This document shows positions 28,097 through 36,942 of a stretch of DNA of 64,000 nt, in pieces. The stretch's first letter is position 1. Each line of letters begins with the position of its first letter. The notes under the pieces were generated by a model. It was given only the letters and a program-made list of their open reading frames with translations, did no database searches and had not been told where the DNA came from. The translations under genes were made by a program, and so were the position numbers. This stretch comes from Deltaproteobacteria bacterium (GTDB lineage Bacteria; Myxococcota; Myxococcia; Myxococcales; 40CM-4-68-19), in the NCBI GenBank assembly GCA_005879535.1, contig VBKI01000048.1, positions 44,290-108,289 of the forward strand. The letters are read 5' to 3'.

Positions 28097-29161
28097 TCAG
28101 GCGGCGGAATCGGCCTCTGTGACGTCGGTTTTGGCGATCTCGCGCAGCACGGAAATGGCGTAGCTTCCCTTGGGAAGCGCGAAGGAAACGGCCAGCGCGC
28201 CGTCGTCTGCGGCGGTCACCGCCAGATCCTCGGGCGAGATGCGGTAGGGTCTTCGCGCACCCTGCATCTCCTCTCCGCCGGCGGCGAACCATTGCGGATC
28301 GACCCCGGCATCCGAGAGGACGGCCTGCTCCCGCCGGAACGCTTCTCCGCGGGAGGCGAAGAGCGCATGGCCCGGCAGGGGTCCCGCGGGATCGATCTCG
28401 CCGGCGGCCACTCGCTCGTTGTCGGCGCGCGGGTCCTCGCAGACGAAGAGCCCGCCGGTCGCGCGCTTCTTCATCACGTCTCCCTCGATCGCCTTGGCGA
28501 ACAGACCATCGGCGATGCGCGCGGACAGGCAGCGGTTGAAGAGCTCGGACTGGAGGGCGGACAGCGCGAGCCGGCGGAGGAAGCGGTCCCGGACCTGGCG
28601 CTCGCGCAGCAGGATGGCTCGGCCGAGTGCGGCGTTGTCGCCCGACCTGCCGAAGCGCTGCAGCCCGAACAGATTCGCCGTCCCCGATTCCCGAAGCCGT
28701 GCGCAGACGGCCTGCGCACGCGGCAGCGCGTCCGGGAGGACGCCGCGGATCACGATCCGGAAACGGTTTCCGCGAAGGTGCCCGGGCCGGAGCTTGTTGC
28801 CGTGCCGGGCGGCCGCGAGGATCCGGAAACCCTCCCCCTTGATCGTCAACGCCTGGTCGGGCGACGTTTTCGAGCGCACGCTGATCCGCTGCACGGTCAA
28901 CGCCCGCCGGTCCTTGAGTCCGGCGGTGCCGACGTCGCGCTCACGCGCCCCGAGCGCCCGCGCGATCTCGGCAGCCACTTCGGGTGTCGTGCGTCCCCGC
29001 TTCTCCACGGTCAGATACAGGTGCTCGCCAGCGCCGGAGGGCTCGTACAGGGGCAGTTCCTCGACGGAGAAGTCCTCCTCTGTCACGCGAAGCAGTCCGG
29101 AAGTCCCCGGCAGATCGGGAGTGAGCAGGGGAACGGGACGCGGCGCGAGCAGGTCGGTCAA
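28097..29161 (-). CDS. truD: TruD, tRNA pseudouridine-13 synthase
   Basis: TruD converts U13 of certain tRNAs to pseudouridine. The 354 residues show the N-terminal LRVTEEDFSVEELP, the catalytic AGLKDRRALTVQ (Asp), HGNKLRPGHLRGNRFRI, and NLFGLQRFG in the insertion domain. The start is a TTG at 29159-29161 that overlaps the preceding gene's stop as TTGA; no ATG is available nearby. Length and motif order are normal. Confidence 0.94.
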   Translation of the reverse strand: MTDLLAPRPVPLLTPDLPGTSGLLRVTEEDFSVEELPLYEPSGAGEHLYLTVEKRGRTTPEVAAEIARALGARERDVGTAGLKDRRALTVQRISVRSKTSPDQALTIKGEGFRILAAARHGNKLRPGHLRGNRFRIVIRGVLPDALPRAQAVCARLRESGTANLFGLQRFGRSGDNAALGRAILLRERQVRDRFLRRLALSALQSELFNRCLSARIADGLFAKAIEGDVMKKRATGGLFVCEDPRADNERVAAGEIDPAGPLPGHALFASRGEAFRREQAVLSDAGVDPQWFAAGGEEMQGARRPYRISPEDLAVTAADDGALAVSFALPKGSYAISVLREIAKTDVTEADSAA

Positions 29162-29841
29162 AGCTGCAGAAGGCCGCGCTCGATCAGCGCGTACGCCGCC
29201 TTGGTCGCCTCGAACTCGCCGAGCGCCGTGGCGAGGGCGAGATCGGCGATCGTCCGGGTGCCATCGGCGAGTGCGAGCACCTGGCGACCCTCATTCGTCA
29301 GCCGGCTATCGGCTTTCTTTCTGGTCGGCCGCGGCGCGACGTGCAGACTGGGCACGAGCGTCCGGTACAGCTCCATCTCGTCGAGGCGCCGGAGCCCGTC
29401 GAGCAACATCGCCTGGGTGTCGAGCGAGAGGGAGATGGGCAGCGCCGCGCGATTGACGCCGCCCAGGAAGACGAAGCTGCCGGAGCGGACGACGAGCAGG
29501 CCGAGGAACGTCTCGACCACTCCAGCGAGGCGCTCGCGGGCGATGGTGGAGGACGCCCAGGCGACGTTCCCCTCCAGGAACACGATGGCGCGGTCCACGC
29601 CGTGGGCCCGCGTGAGCAGGACGCCGGTGCGGCGGCCCTGGTGCAGGAAGTTCAGCAGATCGCTCGGCTGCACCTCGGCGAGGTCGCCGGCCATCGACGG
29701 CCGCCCCGCTCCCAGCCGGGATACTTCCGCGTAGAGCCCTCCGCCCCGGTCGCGTAACGCGAGCAGCAGCCCCGCAGGCGCGTCGAGCACCTTCCAGGCG
29801 CCGGGCGCCTGCTCGAGAAGCGCCTTGAGAGCGTCGTCCAC
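29158..29841 (-). CDS. DUF4388 (PATAN-like) domain protein
   Basis: A 227-residue protein. Residues about 50-105 match the DUF4388 pattern: DLAEVQPSDLLNFLHQGRRTGVLLT followed by AIVFLEGNVAWASST. In deltaproteobacteria and cyanobacteria such domains often accompany signalling modules. The C-terminal part (about 170-227, RLTNEGRQVLALADGTRTIADLAL) looks like a winged-helix-type element. GTG start at 29839-29841. It overlaps truD by four bases, which suggests cotranslation but not an obvious shared function. Confidence 0.75.
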   Translation of the reverse strand: MDDALKALLEQAPGAWKVLDAPAGLLLALRDRGGGLYAEVSRLGAGRPSMAGDLAEVQPSDLLNFLHQGRRTGVLLTRAHGVDRAIVFLEGNVAWASSTIARERLAGVVETFLGLLVVRSGSFVFLGGVNRAALPISLSLDTQAMLLDGLRRLDEMELYRTLVPSLHVAPRPTRKKADSRLTNEGRQVLALADGTRTIADLALATALGEFEATKAAYALIERGLLQL

Positions 29842-29941
29842 CCCTCGACAGCATGCCCCGGTGGGGCAGCGCTCTCAAGGGGCGTCGGAGAGGCGGACGC
29901 GCGGGGGGATGGGACAAATCCCCACATCCGCAGACACGAGA

Positions 29942-30805
29942 TCAGTCAGTGTCCCAGCCGCCCTTGTTGCGTTGCCACTCGTCCTCGTCCTGGGCGGTAA
30001 AGACGAGGAAGTCGTACTTGATCGGAAGCGTGAGCTGTCGCCCGTTGAAGTAGAGCGTGGGCGTCGCGCGGACGCCTGCATCGGTTCCTTCCTTCTTGTG
30101 TCGCTCGATCGTCGCGTCGAAACGCCCTGCGTAGACCTGCCGCAGCATCGCGTCGCCATCGAGGCCGAGCTGGCGGGCGAAGGACTTCAGCTCGGTGTCG
30201 CCCAGCTCCTCCTGGTGGCTGAAGAGCAGATCGCTCATCTCCCAGAACTTGCCTCTCTGCCGCGCAAACTCCGCGCAACCCGCGGCGATCTGCGCACGGC
30301 TGTGCGACGGCAGGGGAAAGTACTTGAAGCAGAGCCGAACCTTCGCGGGCAGCGCGCGCACCAGGTCGCGCAGCGGCTTCGCCGACACGGCGCAGTGGGG
30401 GCATTGATAGTCGGAGAATTCGACCACCGCGATGGGCGACTTCAGGTCGCCGAGCTGCGCGCAGTCCTGGTCCGGCAGCTTCTGCCGCTTCTCCTTGGCG
30501 AAGCTCCCGTAGTAGCGCTCCACCATGTCGATGACGGCGGAGGTCGAGTACCCGTCGAGCAGCAGCGCCTTGACCAGCTCGGCGGTGCGCAGCGCGTGCT
30601 TGTCGCTGACGTTCGCGCCCAGACAGCGCGCGAGCGTCTCGGTGCAGCCGGCGTAGCCGAACGTATCGCCCGCGACCTCGAGAAACTGGGCGCGTTGCTG
30701 ATCGGTCAAGGCATGCAAGTCCGCGCGAGGGAGGATCTGCCGCGCGCGCTCTTCGGAGAGCCCGGCCTGCGCGACGAGGGCGGCGATGAGCAGGAGGGAC
30801 TGCAT
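29942..30805 (-). CDS. Exported DsbA-like thioredoxin with an N-terminal CcmH-like segment
   Basis: A 287-residue exported protein: a short signal (MQSLLLIAALVAQAG), then residues about 45-105 with FGYAGCTETLARCLG and ELVKALLLDGYSTSAVIDMVERYYG, which resembles the CcmH helical fold but with C-x6-C instead of C-x2-C. The DsbA-like domain follows, with FSDYQCPHCAVSAKPLRDLV (active-site CPHC, 135-138) and the cis-proline loop GVRATPTLYFNGRQ. It probably makes or reduces disulfides in the periplasm. The gene lies 48 bases after the TPR lipoprotein gene. Confidence 0.8.
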   Translation of the reverse strand: MQSLLLIAALVAQAGLSEERARQILPRADLHALTDQQRAQFLEVAGDTFGYAGCTETLARCLGANVSDKHALRTAELVKALLLDGYSTSAVIDMVERYYGSFAKEKRQKLPDQDCAQLGDLKSPIAVVEFSDYQCPHCAVSAKPLRDLVRALPAKVRLCFKYFPLPSHSRAQIAAGCAEFARQRGKFWEMSDLLFSHQEELGDTELKSFARQLGLDGDAMLRQVYAGRFDATIERHKKEGTDAGVRATPTLYFNGRQLTLPIKYDFLVFTAQDEDEWQRNKGGWDTD

Positions 30806-30853
30806 CGGGTGCGGGACCCTAACATGCCGCGCCTGCTCCGCAACCGGCCTCCC

Positions 30854-31843
30854 TCAGGGCGGCGGCGGCACTCCCTCGGGAGGCGGCCGGCGCAGCCCGA
30901 GCAAGGCGCGCACGTCGGCGCGGCGGCGCAGCGACTTGAGATCGTCGTCGTTGCGGCCGAGGACCTGGACGCGCGAGGGATCGATGGCGGCGGCGCGCCG
31001 GAGGAAGGCGACCGCATCCTCCTGCCGATCGGAGAGCGCGGCGGTGGCGGCAGCGTTGTAGAGACCGTCGACGTAACCTGGGTCGGCCGCGATGACGCGG
31101 TCGAATTCCCGGCGGGCGGAATCGAGCTCGCCGGCGGCGTAGTCGGCGAGGCCGTGCGCGTTGTGCAGCTGGGCTTCTCCGCGACGGATCCGGGCGCGTC
31201 GCAGACCCACCGTCCGGCGCAGCGGCGGACCCGCACGCACCGAGCCGGCGAGCAGCCACGCGACGCCGTCCTCGAGGAAGACCTGGGGCCTGACGGGGAC
31301 GCCGGTGAGCGGCATGCGCGCCAGCTCGACGTCATCTCCGGAAGGGCGGTCGGAGAGCAAGAGCACCATTGCATCTTCCGCCCGCGAGACGCGCAGCGAC
31401 AGCGGCAGGGATCCCGCTTCCGGAGCTCCCTTCACCTGCCACAGCGCCCGCCCCGGTTCCGGCGTCGCCGCGGCGCGCGGCGCAAAGCCGAGCTCCTTTG
31501 CCCGCGACAGCGCAGCAGGCCACTCGAGCGCGATCGCCGTGGACAGGGCCGGCTCCGGCCGCTCCGCGACGGCGTGAAGACGTGCCGCGACCGCGCTGGC
31601 GCGCTCGGGCGGCGCTTCGACGAGCGTGCGGGTGGGGCCGTCGTGCCGGAGCGCGAGCAGCGTCAGGTGCGGCGCTTCTCCTTCCGCCTCGAGGAATTCC
31701 ACGGCGGCCGCTCCGTCCTTGCCGAATCCGATCAGGGCCTGCTCGTGGACGATCGGTCGCCCCGCCGCCTGCTCGGGAAACGTCGGCGGCATCCGCCATT
31801 CCGCGCAGCCGAGAATGGAGCAGAGCAGCGCGAGACGGCGCAT
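30854..31843 (-). CDS. TPR-containing lipoprotein, unknown function
   Basis: A 329-residue protein beginning MRRLALLCSILGC, a lipoprotein signal with Cys13. Most of the protein (20-225) has no family I recognise. Residues about 225-315 contain two TPR units: NAHGLADYAAGELDSARREFDRVIAADPGYVDGLYNAAATAALSDRQEDAVAFLRRAAAIDPS. A proline run ends the chain. It is transcribed away from the radical SAM gene, and the two start codons are only about 20-30 bases apart. Confidence 0.7.
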   Translation of the reverse strand: MRRLALLCSILGCAEWRMPPTFPEQAAGRPIVHEQALIGFGKDGAAAVEFLEAEGEAPHLTLLALRHDGPTRTLVEAPPERASAVAARLHAVAERPEPALSTAIALEWPAALSRAKELGFAPRAAATPEPGRALWQVKGAPEAGSLPLSLRVSRAEDAMVLLLSDRPSGDDVELARMPLTGVPVRPQVFLEDGVAWLLAGSVRAGPPLRRTVGLRRARIRRGEAQLHNAHGLADYAAGELDSARREFDRVIAADPGYVDGLYNAAATAALSDRQEDAVAFLRRAAAIDPSRVQVLGRNDDDLKSLRRRADVRALLGLRRPPPEGVPPPP

Positions 31844-31862
31844 CGCGCCTTTCTACCTTAGA

Positions 31863-33392
31863 ATGGCGGGTCCGATGCGTTGGTCGCTCCTCGAACCCGT
31901 CCGCTCCCGTCTCGCCGACGAGCGCGGCAGCTTGCGCAAGCAGGCGGCGACCCGCATCGCGCTCTGCTACCCGAGCCCCTACCACGTGGGGATGAGCTCG
32001 CTGGGGTTCCAGACCATCTATCGGGAGATCCATGCCCACGGCGATGCCGCCGCGGAGCGAGCGTTCCTGCCGGACGACGTGGGCGCCTGGAGGGAAGCGC
32101 GCGTCCCTCTCTGCACGTACGAATCGCAGCAGCCGGTCGCCTCGTTCTCGTGCCTCGCGTTCTCCATCAGCTACGAGCTCGAGATCACCGGGCTGTTCGA
32201 GATGCTCGATCTGGCCGGCATGCCGGTCCTGCGCGAAGAGCGCGACGACCGGCACCCGCTGGTGGTCTGCGGCGGTCCGCTGACGTTCTCGAACCCGGTG
32301 CCCCTCGCTCCGTTCGCGGACGTGATCGTCCTCGGCGAGGCCGAGGAGCTGATCCACACGCTCTGCGACGCGCTCACCCTGCCCCGTCACGAGCTGCGGA
32401 CGAGGCTGTCCCAGCATCCCGGATTCTACGTTCCGGGTCTGTCCTCGACCTGGCCCGGCGTGGCGAAGGCCGACGACGACCGGCTGCCGGCCCGTTCGCA
32501 GATCATTACGCCGCAGACCGAGCTGCGCTCGATGTTCCTGATCGAGCCGGAGCGCGGATGCTCGCGCGGATGCACATACTGCGTCATGAGACGCACGACC
32601 AACGGCGGGATGCGGACGGTGGATCCGGAGCGGGTGCTCGAGCTGCTGCCGGAGGACGCGCGCCGCGTGGGACTGGTGGGCGCCGCCGTCACCGACCACC
32701 CGCGCATCGTCGAGCTGGTGCGCACGCTGGTCGACGAGGGGCGGGAAGTCGGCATCTCATCGCTGCGCGCGGATCGGCTTTGCGCCCGTCCGGAGCTGAT
32801 CTCGCTGCTGGCGCAGTCGGGTGCGCGGACGCTGACCACCGCCGCCGACGGCGCTTCCGAACGGCTGCGCACGGCGCTCGACCGCCGCACCACGGCCGCA
32901 CAGCTCCTCCGTGTCGCCGGGCTCGCACGGGAAGCGGGCTTCCAGCGGCTCAAGCTGTATCTGATGGTCGGCCTGCCCGGAGAAGAGGACCGCGATCTCG
33001 ACGAGCTGGCGGAGTTGGCGGGCGAGATCTCCCGCATCCTTCCGCTCAGCTTCGGGTGCGCACCGTTCGTGGCGAAGCGGAACACGCCGATGGACGGGAC
33101 GCCGTTCGTTCCCGTCGAGGAGACGGAGCGGCGCATCGCGTATCTGCGGGCGAAGCTGCGCGGGCGGGCGGAGATCCGGCCCACCAGTCCGCGCTGGGCC
33201 TGGGTGGAGTACATGCTCGCGCAGGGCGGCGAGGATGCGGGGCACGCTGCGCTCGATGCCTGGCGCGCTGGCGCCTCGTTTGCAGCGTGGAAGCGCGCCT
33301 TTCGCGAGCGCGGAGTGCGACCGCGGGGCGAGCGCCGCGTCGCCGACGGCCGCCTCAGACTGCCACGGCTCGCGGCCTGGCCCGTTCTCTGA
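31863..33392 (+). CDS. B12-binding-type radical SAM protein
   Basis: A 509-residue protein. The N-terminal half (about 20-150) has the cobalamin-binding-like fold seen in MiaB/Hpn-type radical SAM enzymes: IALCYPSPYHVGMSSLGFQTIY and VVCGGPLTFSNPVPLAPFADVIVLGEAEE. The cluster-binding motif is EPERGCSRGCTYCVMRR (C-x3-C-x2-C) near residue 235. KLYLMVGLPGEEDRDLDEL and the 'PFVAKRNTPMDG' stretch also match this family. A second ATG four codons later is possible. It probably forms an operon with the DHH gene eight bases downstream; the substrate is unknown. Confidence 0.86.
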   Translation: MAGPMRWSLLEPVRSRLADERGSLRKQAATRIALCYPSPYHVGMSSLGFQTIYREIHAHGDAAAERAFLPDDVGAWREARVPLCTYESQQPVASFSCLAFSISYELEITGLFEMLDLAGMPVLREERDDRHPLVVCGGPLTFSNPVPLAPFADVIVLGEAEELIHTLCDALTLPRHELRTRLSQHPGFYVPGLSSTWPGVAKADDDRLPARSQIITPQTELRSMFLIEPERGCSRGCTYCVMRRTTNGGMRTVDPERVLELLPEDARRVGLVGAAVTDHPRIVELVRTLVDEGREVGISSLRADRLCARPELISLLAQSGARTLTTAADGASERLRTALDRRTTAAQLLRVAGLAREAGFQRLKLYLMVGLPGEEDRDLDELAELAGEISRILPLSFGCAPFVAKRNTPMDGTPFVPVEETERRIAYLRAKLRGRAEIRPTSPRWAWVEYMLAQGGEDAGHAALDAWRAGASFAAWKRAFRERGVRPRGERRVADGRLRLPRLAAWPVL

Positions 33393-33400
33393 GGACTCCG

Positions 33401-34360
33401 ATGCCCGCGCTGCAGATCTGCTACCACGACCACTGCTTCGACGGCGTCGCCTCGGGGGCAGCGTTCCTTCGCTTCTACCGCGACAAGGTGAAGCCTGGCC
33501 CGCTGGACGTGTCGTTCCGGGGGATGGCGCACCGCGCGGGACAGCTCTTCGACGAAGGCGTGTTCGCGGGCGAGGAGAACGCCGTCGTCGACTTCCGCTT
33601 CTCCCCCGATCCGCGGCTGACGTGGTGGTTCGATCATCACCAGAGCGCATTCGAGACGCCGGCGGACGAAGCGGTGTTTCATGCCGATCGCAGCGGCCGC
33701 AAGTTCTGGGATCCGCAGGCGAAGAGCTGCACGCGGTTTCTCGCCCGGACGGTGGAGGAGAAGTTCGGCTGGGACAGCTCGCCCTTGCGCGAGCTGATCG
33801 ATTGGGCGGAGATCATCGACGGCGCCCTCTTTCCGAACCCGCAGATGGCGGTCGCGCTGACCGACCCGGCGATGCAGCTCATGCTGCTGATCGAAGCCAC
33901 CAAGGACCCCGACCTGTGCCCACGGCTGATCCGCGAGCTCTCGCAGCGCCCGCTCTCGTCCGTGCTGGCCGAACCCTGGGTCACCCAGCCGCTGAAACCG
34001 CTCTTGGCGCGGCATCACGAAGTCGTGGCCCTGGTGAAATCACGCATCCGCCTGGACCATGGGGTCGCCACGTACGATCTCGCCGATCTCGGCATCGACA
34101 CCGTGAACAAGTTCATCGCCTACGCCGCCGACCCATCGACGGTCTATACCGTCTCCGTCTCCCGCGGCCCGACCCGAAGCAAGGTCTCCCTCGGCTCCAA
34201 TCCCTGGCAGCAGGATCGCCGCCGCCACAACCTGGCACGCATCGCCGAGCGCTACGGGGGCGGCGGCCACCCCGCCGTCGCCGCCATTTCATTCCCTCCT
34301 GACCACCTCGACCAGGCCCGCGCAGCCGCCGCCGTGATCGCCGACGAGCTCCGAACGTAA
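33401..34360 (+). CDS. DHH/DHHA1-family phosphoesterase
   Basis: A 319-residue protein of the DHH superfamily. It has CYHDHCFDGVASGAAFLRFY (first metal motif), DFRFSPDPRLTWWFDHHQSAFE (the DHH motif itself) and at the C-terminus RRRHNLARIAERYGGGGHPAVAAI, the DHHA1 G-G-G-H-P-x-A-A signature. Relatives cleave oligoribonucleotides, cyclic dinucleotides or pyrophosphate bonds, and sequence alone does not tell which. GAGGA sits before the ATG at 33401. It follows the radical SAM gene closely and converges on yceI with a five-base gap. Confidence 0.87.
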   Translation: MPALQICYHDHCFDGVASGAAFLRFYRDKVKPGPLDVSFRGMAHRAGQLFDEGVFAGEENAVVDFRFSPDPRLTWWFDHHQSAFETPADEAVFHADRSGRKFWDPQAKSCTRFLARTVEEKFGWDSSPLRELIDWAEIIDGALFPNPQMAVALTDPAMQLMLLIEATKDPDLCPRLIRELSQRPLSSVLAEPWVTQPLKPLLARHHEVVALVKSRIRLDHGVATYDLADLGIDTVNKFIAYAADPSTVYTVSVSRGPTRSKVSLGSNPWQQDRRRHNLARIAERYGGGGHPAVAAISFPPDHLDQARAAAAVIADELRT

Positions 34361-34365
34361 ACCCC

Positions 34366-34974
34366 TTACTTCTTGGCCTTCGTCTCCGCCTGCGCTTCCT
34401 TCTTCCCTTCGAGGGGCTTCTGCAGGAACTCGAACTCGAGGTCGAGATTCACGTCGTCGGAGACCATCGCGCCCCCCGACTCCAGCGCCTTGTTCCAGGT
34501 CAGCCCCCACTCCGACCGCTTCAACTTCCCGGTGGCGCTGGCGGGATACACGCTGGTGCCGAACGGAGACTTGATGGGCTGTTCCGTGAAGCTCGCCTCC
34601 AGGCTCAGAGGCTTCGTCACACAATGCATGGTCAGGTCGCCCGTCACCTTGTACTTGTCGCCGGACTTCTCGATCCGGTTCGACTTGAAGGTCATCTCCG
34701 GGCACTTCTGCACGTCGAAGAAGTCCGGCGACTTGAGGTGGCCATCGCGCTTCTCGTTGTTGGTGTTGATGCTCGACGGATCCACCTTCAGCTCGATCGC
34801 GCTCCTCGAAGGATCGTCCTTGTTCCAGTTGAGGGTGGAGGAGAACCTGGGGAACTGGCCGCGCACCGTGGTCACCACCATGTGCTTGACGGAAAAGCCG
34901 ACGGTGCTGTGGTTGGGATCGGCCTCGAGGGTGACGGACGCGGCGGCGAGGACGGCTGCGAGAACGAGCGTCAT
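34366..34974 (-). CDS. YceI-family periplasmic lipid-binding protein
   Basis: A 202-residue exported protein with signal MTLVLAAVLAAAS and the YceI lipocalin-like pattern: DPNHSTVGFSVKHMVVTTVRGQF, LKSPDFFDVQKCPEMTFKS and KVTGDLTMHCVTKPLSLEASF. Such proteins bind polyisoprenoids or amphiphiles in the periplasm. The C-terminus adds a Lys/Glu-rich tail (EGKKEAQAETKAKK). AAGGAG precedes the ATG. It follows gshA at 22 bases. Confidence 0.92.
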   Translation of the reverse strand: MTLVLAAVLAAASVTLEADPNHSTVGFSVKHMVVTTVRGQFPRFSSTLNWNKDDPSRSAIELKVDPSSINTNNEKRDGHLKSPDFFDVQKCPEMTFKSNRIEKSGDKYKVTGDLTMHCVTKPLSLEASFTEQPIKSPFGTSVYPASATGKLKRSEWGLTWNKALESGGAMVSDDVNLDLEFEFLQKPLEGKKEAQAETKAKK

Positions 34975-34996
34975 CTTTTGGTATCTCCTTGGGAGG

Positions 34997-36364
34997 TCAG
35001 GCGATTTGCCAGAGCTTCAGCACCGAAGCGGGATCTCCACCAGAGGCGCGATAGAGCTCCAGCGCCCGCTCGGCGTACGTACGGCCGGAGCCTAGGATGT
35101 CGGAGAGGGGATCGAGGTTCCTTGATTCGTCGAGCCCCGACGTCTTCTGCCATCCTTTCAGGCCCTCCTGGGCGATGCGAAGCAGATCGCGCCCCAATTC
35201 CAGCGCGCTGGCGCCTCCCGGCCCACGGGCGCGCAGCGCGACGCGCGCCACGTCGGCCTGGAACTGCAGGAGCTCGGAGAACTTCCAGCCGCTGGTCAAG
35301 GCCGCGGCCGCCTCGCGCGCGCCCTTGTCGTAGAGAATCCCCACCCAGAGAGCGGGCAGCGCGATCATCAACGGAAGCGGCACCACGTCCGCCCCGCGCA
35401 GCTCCAGCACCCGCTTGACCCGCACTTCAGGGAACAGCGTCGTCAGGTGATCGACCCAATGCGAGAGCGTCGGCTGCGCCTTCTCGCCAGAGGCGAGCTG
35501 ACCGCTCGTGAGCCAGGCACGGAACGTCTGATCGCCCGCGTCGCGATACTCGGTCCCGTTGCGGACGAACAGCATCGGGACGTCGATCGCCCACTCCACG
35601 TACCTTCGATACCCCCAGTCCGGCTGCAGCATCTGCTCGAGCAGCCCGCAGCGGGAAGCATCGGTCTCGCGCCAGACCTGGTATCGGAAGTCGAGGTACC
35701 CGCTGTCGCGCCCATTCACCAGGGGGCTGTTGGCGAACATCGCGCTGACGATCGGAGACACGGCGGTCGCCGCGCGCACCTTGGAAGCGAGGTCCGCCTC
35801 GTCGCTCCAGTCGAGGTTCGCCTGCACGGTGGCTGTCATCAGCATCATGTCCAGCGCCAGGCGGCCCTTGTTCCCCAGCGACGACTTCATCGCCGCGTAG
35901 CGTCCCTTGGGCATCCAGGGAACGTCGTCCCGGGTGCCGAACGGACGATACCCACAGGCCAGCCAGGCGATCCCGTGCGAGTCGCGACGCACCTGCGCGA
36001 GATGCGCTTCGATCTCCCCGCGGATGTCGGCGAAGGACCGCAGCGCAGCGCCCGACAGCTCGAGCTGTCCGCCCGGCTCCAGCGTCACCGACGCGTCCTT
36101 CGACAGCAGCGCGATGGGTTGGCCGTTTTCCTTGTGCTTGTGCTGCGTGCCGCCCGCCGACCGGGCGATGGCGTCGAGCAGCGCGCGGATGCCGTCGGGC
36201 CCGTGATACGGCACCGCCTCGAAGCGCGGCCCGCGCACGCCGATCTTCTCGTGCTCCACCCCGATCAGCCAGCGGTCCAGCGGACGCTCGGCGCCCTTCA
36301 CGTAGGCGATCAGGTCGCCGAGGTTGCTGACAGGGGCTGAGAGCCCGCCGAGATCGAGAGACAT
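34997..36364 (-). CDS. gshA: Glutamate-cysteine ligase, plant/alphaproteobacterial type (GCS2)
   Basis: First enzyme of glutathione synthesis, joining glutamate and cysteine with ATP. The 455 residues show WLIGVEHEKIGVRG, SVTLEPGGQLELSGA, GYRPFGTRDDVPWMPKGRY, ATVQANLDWSDEAD and FANSPLVNGRDSGYLDFRYQVWRETD. These are the features of the GCS2 form found in plants and many proteobacteria, not the E. coli form. The start codon ATG is at 36362-36364. No gshB is visible in the window. Confidence 0.93.
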   Translation of the reverse strand: MSLDLGGLSAPVSNLGDLIAYVKGAERPLDRWLIGVEHEKIGVRGPRFEAVPYHGPDGIRALLDAIARSAGGTQHKHKENGQPIALLSKDASVTLEPGGQLELSGAALRSFADIRGEIEAHLAQVRRDSHGIAWLACGYRPFGTRDDVPWMPKGRYAAMKSSLGNKGRLALDMMLMTATVQANLDWSDEADLASKVRAATAVSPIVSAMFANSPLVNGRDSGYLDFRYQVWRETDASRCGLLEQMLQPDWGYRRYVEWAIDVPMLFVRNGTEYRDAGDQTFRAWLTSGQLASGEKAQPTLSHWVDHLTTLFPEVRVKRVLELRGADVVPLPLMIALPALWVGILYDKGAREAAAALTSGWKFSELLQFQADVARVALRARGPGGASALELGRDLLRIAQEGLKGWQKTSGLDESRNLDPLSDILGSGRTYAERALELYRASGGDPASVLKLWQIA

Positions 36365-36406
36365 GTTTTGAAGTTGATGCCGGCCGCCCCGTTTCGGAGC
36401 AGGCCC

Positions 36407-36940
36407 TCATCTTGCCTCGAATGCCGCCAATTCCGGGCGGCCCGCGAACGCCTGTCGCGCGACGGCGACGATCTGCTCCTCGATGGCGCGAGCTTCGCCC
36501 ACCGGGTTCCTCCCGCCCATCGCGGCCTCCAGCTGATCGCAAAGCGCGCCCAGGTGATTCACCGTGGCCGCGTTGATCGCGTACTTGATCAGGTTCGCCG
36601 CGTATCCCGGCGCCTCCCGGGCGACGTGGCGACCGAGCGCGAGCACGTCCCGCGCCGACGCGGGCAACGGCCGCTGAGCGTCGAATACGGCCTGGAACTT
36701 CACGTTCCCGGGAAACTCCTTCCGCACCGCCGCCTGGAACTCCTCCACCTCGCGCTGGATCTCGCGCACCAGCACCTGGGTGGCGCCGCCGATCGCGCGC
36801 GCCTGCGACTCCACGCCGCGCAGCGCGACTTCGTAGCTCTCGATCGCCCGCGGGGGGAGCCCCGCCGCCTCCAGTGCGTCCTGATGTTCGCGCGCCGCGT
36901 GGAGGAGGCGCTGCTGCGGCCTCTTGCGCTTCTTCCGCAT
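36407..36940 (-). CDS. Unknown protein encoded directly after frr
   Basis: A 177-residue, charged, mainly helical cytosolic protein. It begins MRKKRKRPQQRLLHAAREHQDALEAAGLPPRAIESYEVALRGVESQARAI and has no membrane segment, cysteine pair or motif I recognise. The start codon is two bases after the frr stop, so it is surely cotranscribed with pyrH-frr. Glutamate, alanine and arginine dominate, consistent with a coiled coil around residues 40-75. No function is proposed. Confidence 0.7.
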   Translation of the reverse strand: MRKKRKRPQQRLLHAAREHQDALEAAGLPPRAIESYEVALRGVESQARAIGGATQVLVREIQREVEEFQAAVRKEFPGNVKFQAVFDAQRPLPASARDVLALGRHVAREAPGYAANLIKYAINAATVNHLGALCDQLEAAMGGRNPVGEARAIEEQIVAVARQAFAGRPELAAFEAR

Positions 36941-36942
36941 GA

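Noticed and set aside
23619..28163. A 1514-codon open frame on the plus strand overlapping the PBP1A gene and beyond
   Set aside because: It is an Arg/Gly/Ala-rich out-of-frame reading of real genes on both strands (mrcA, the sensor-like protein and truD). GC-rich third positions keep stops rare. No domain is recognisable.
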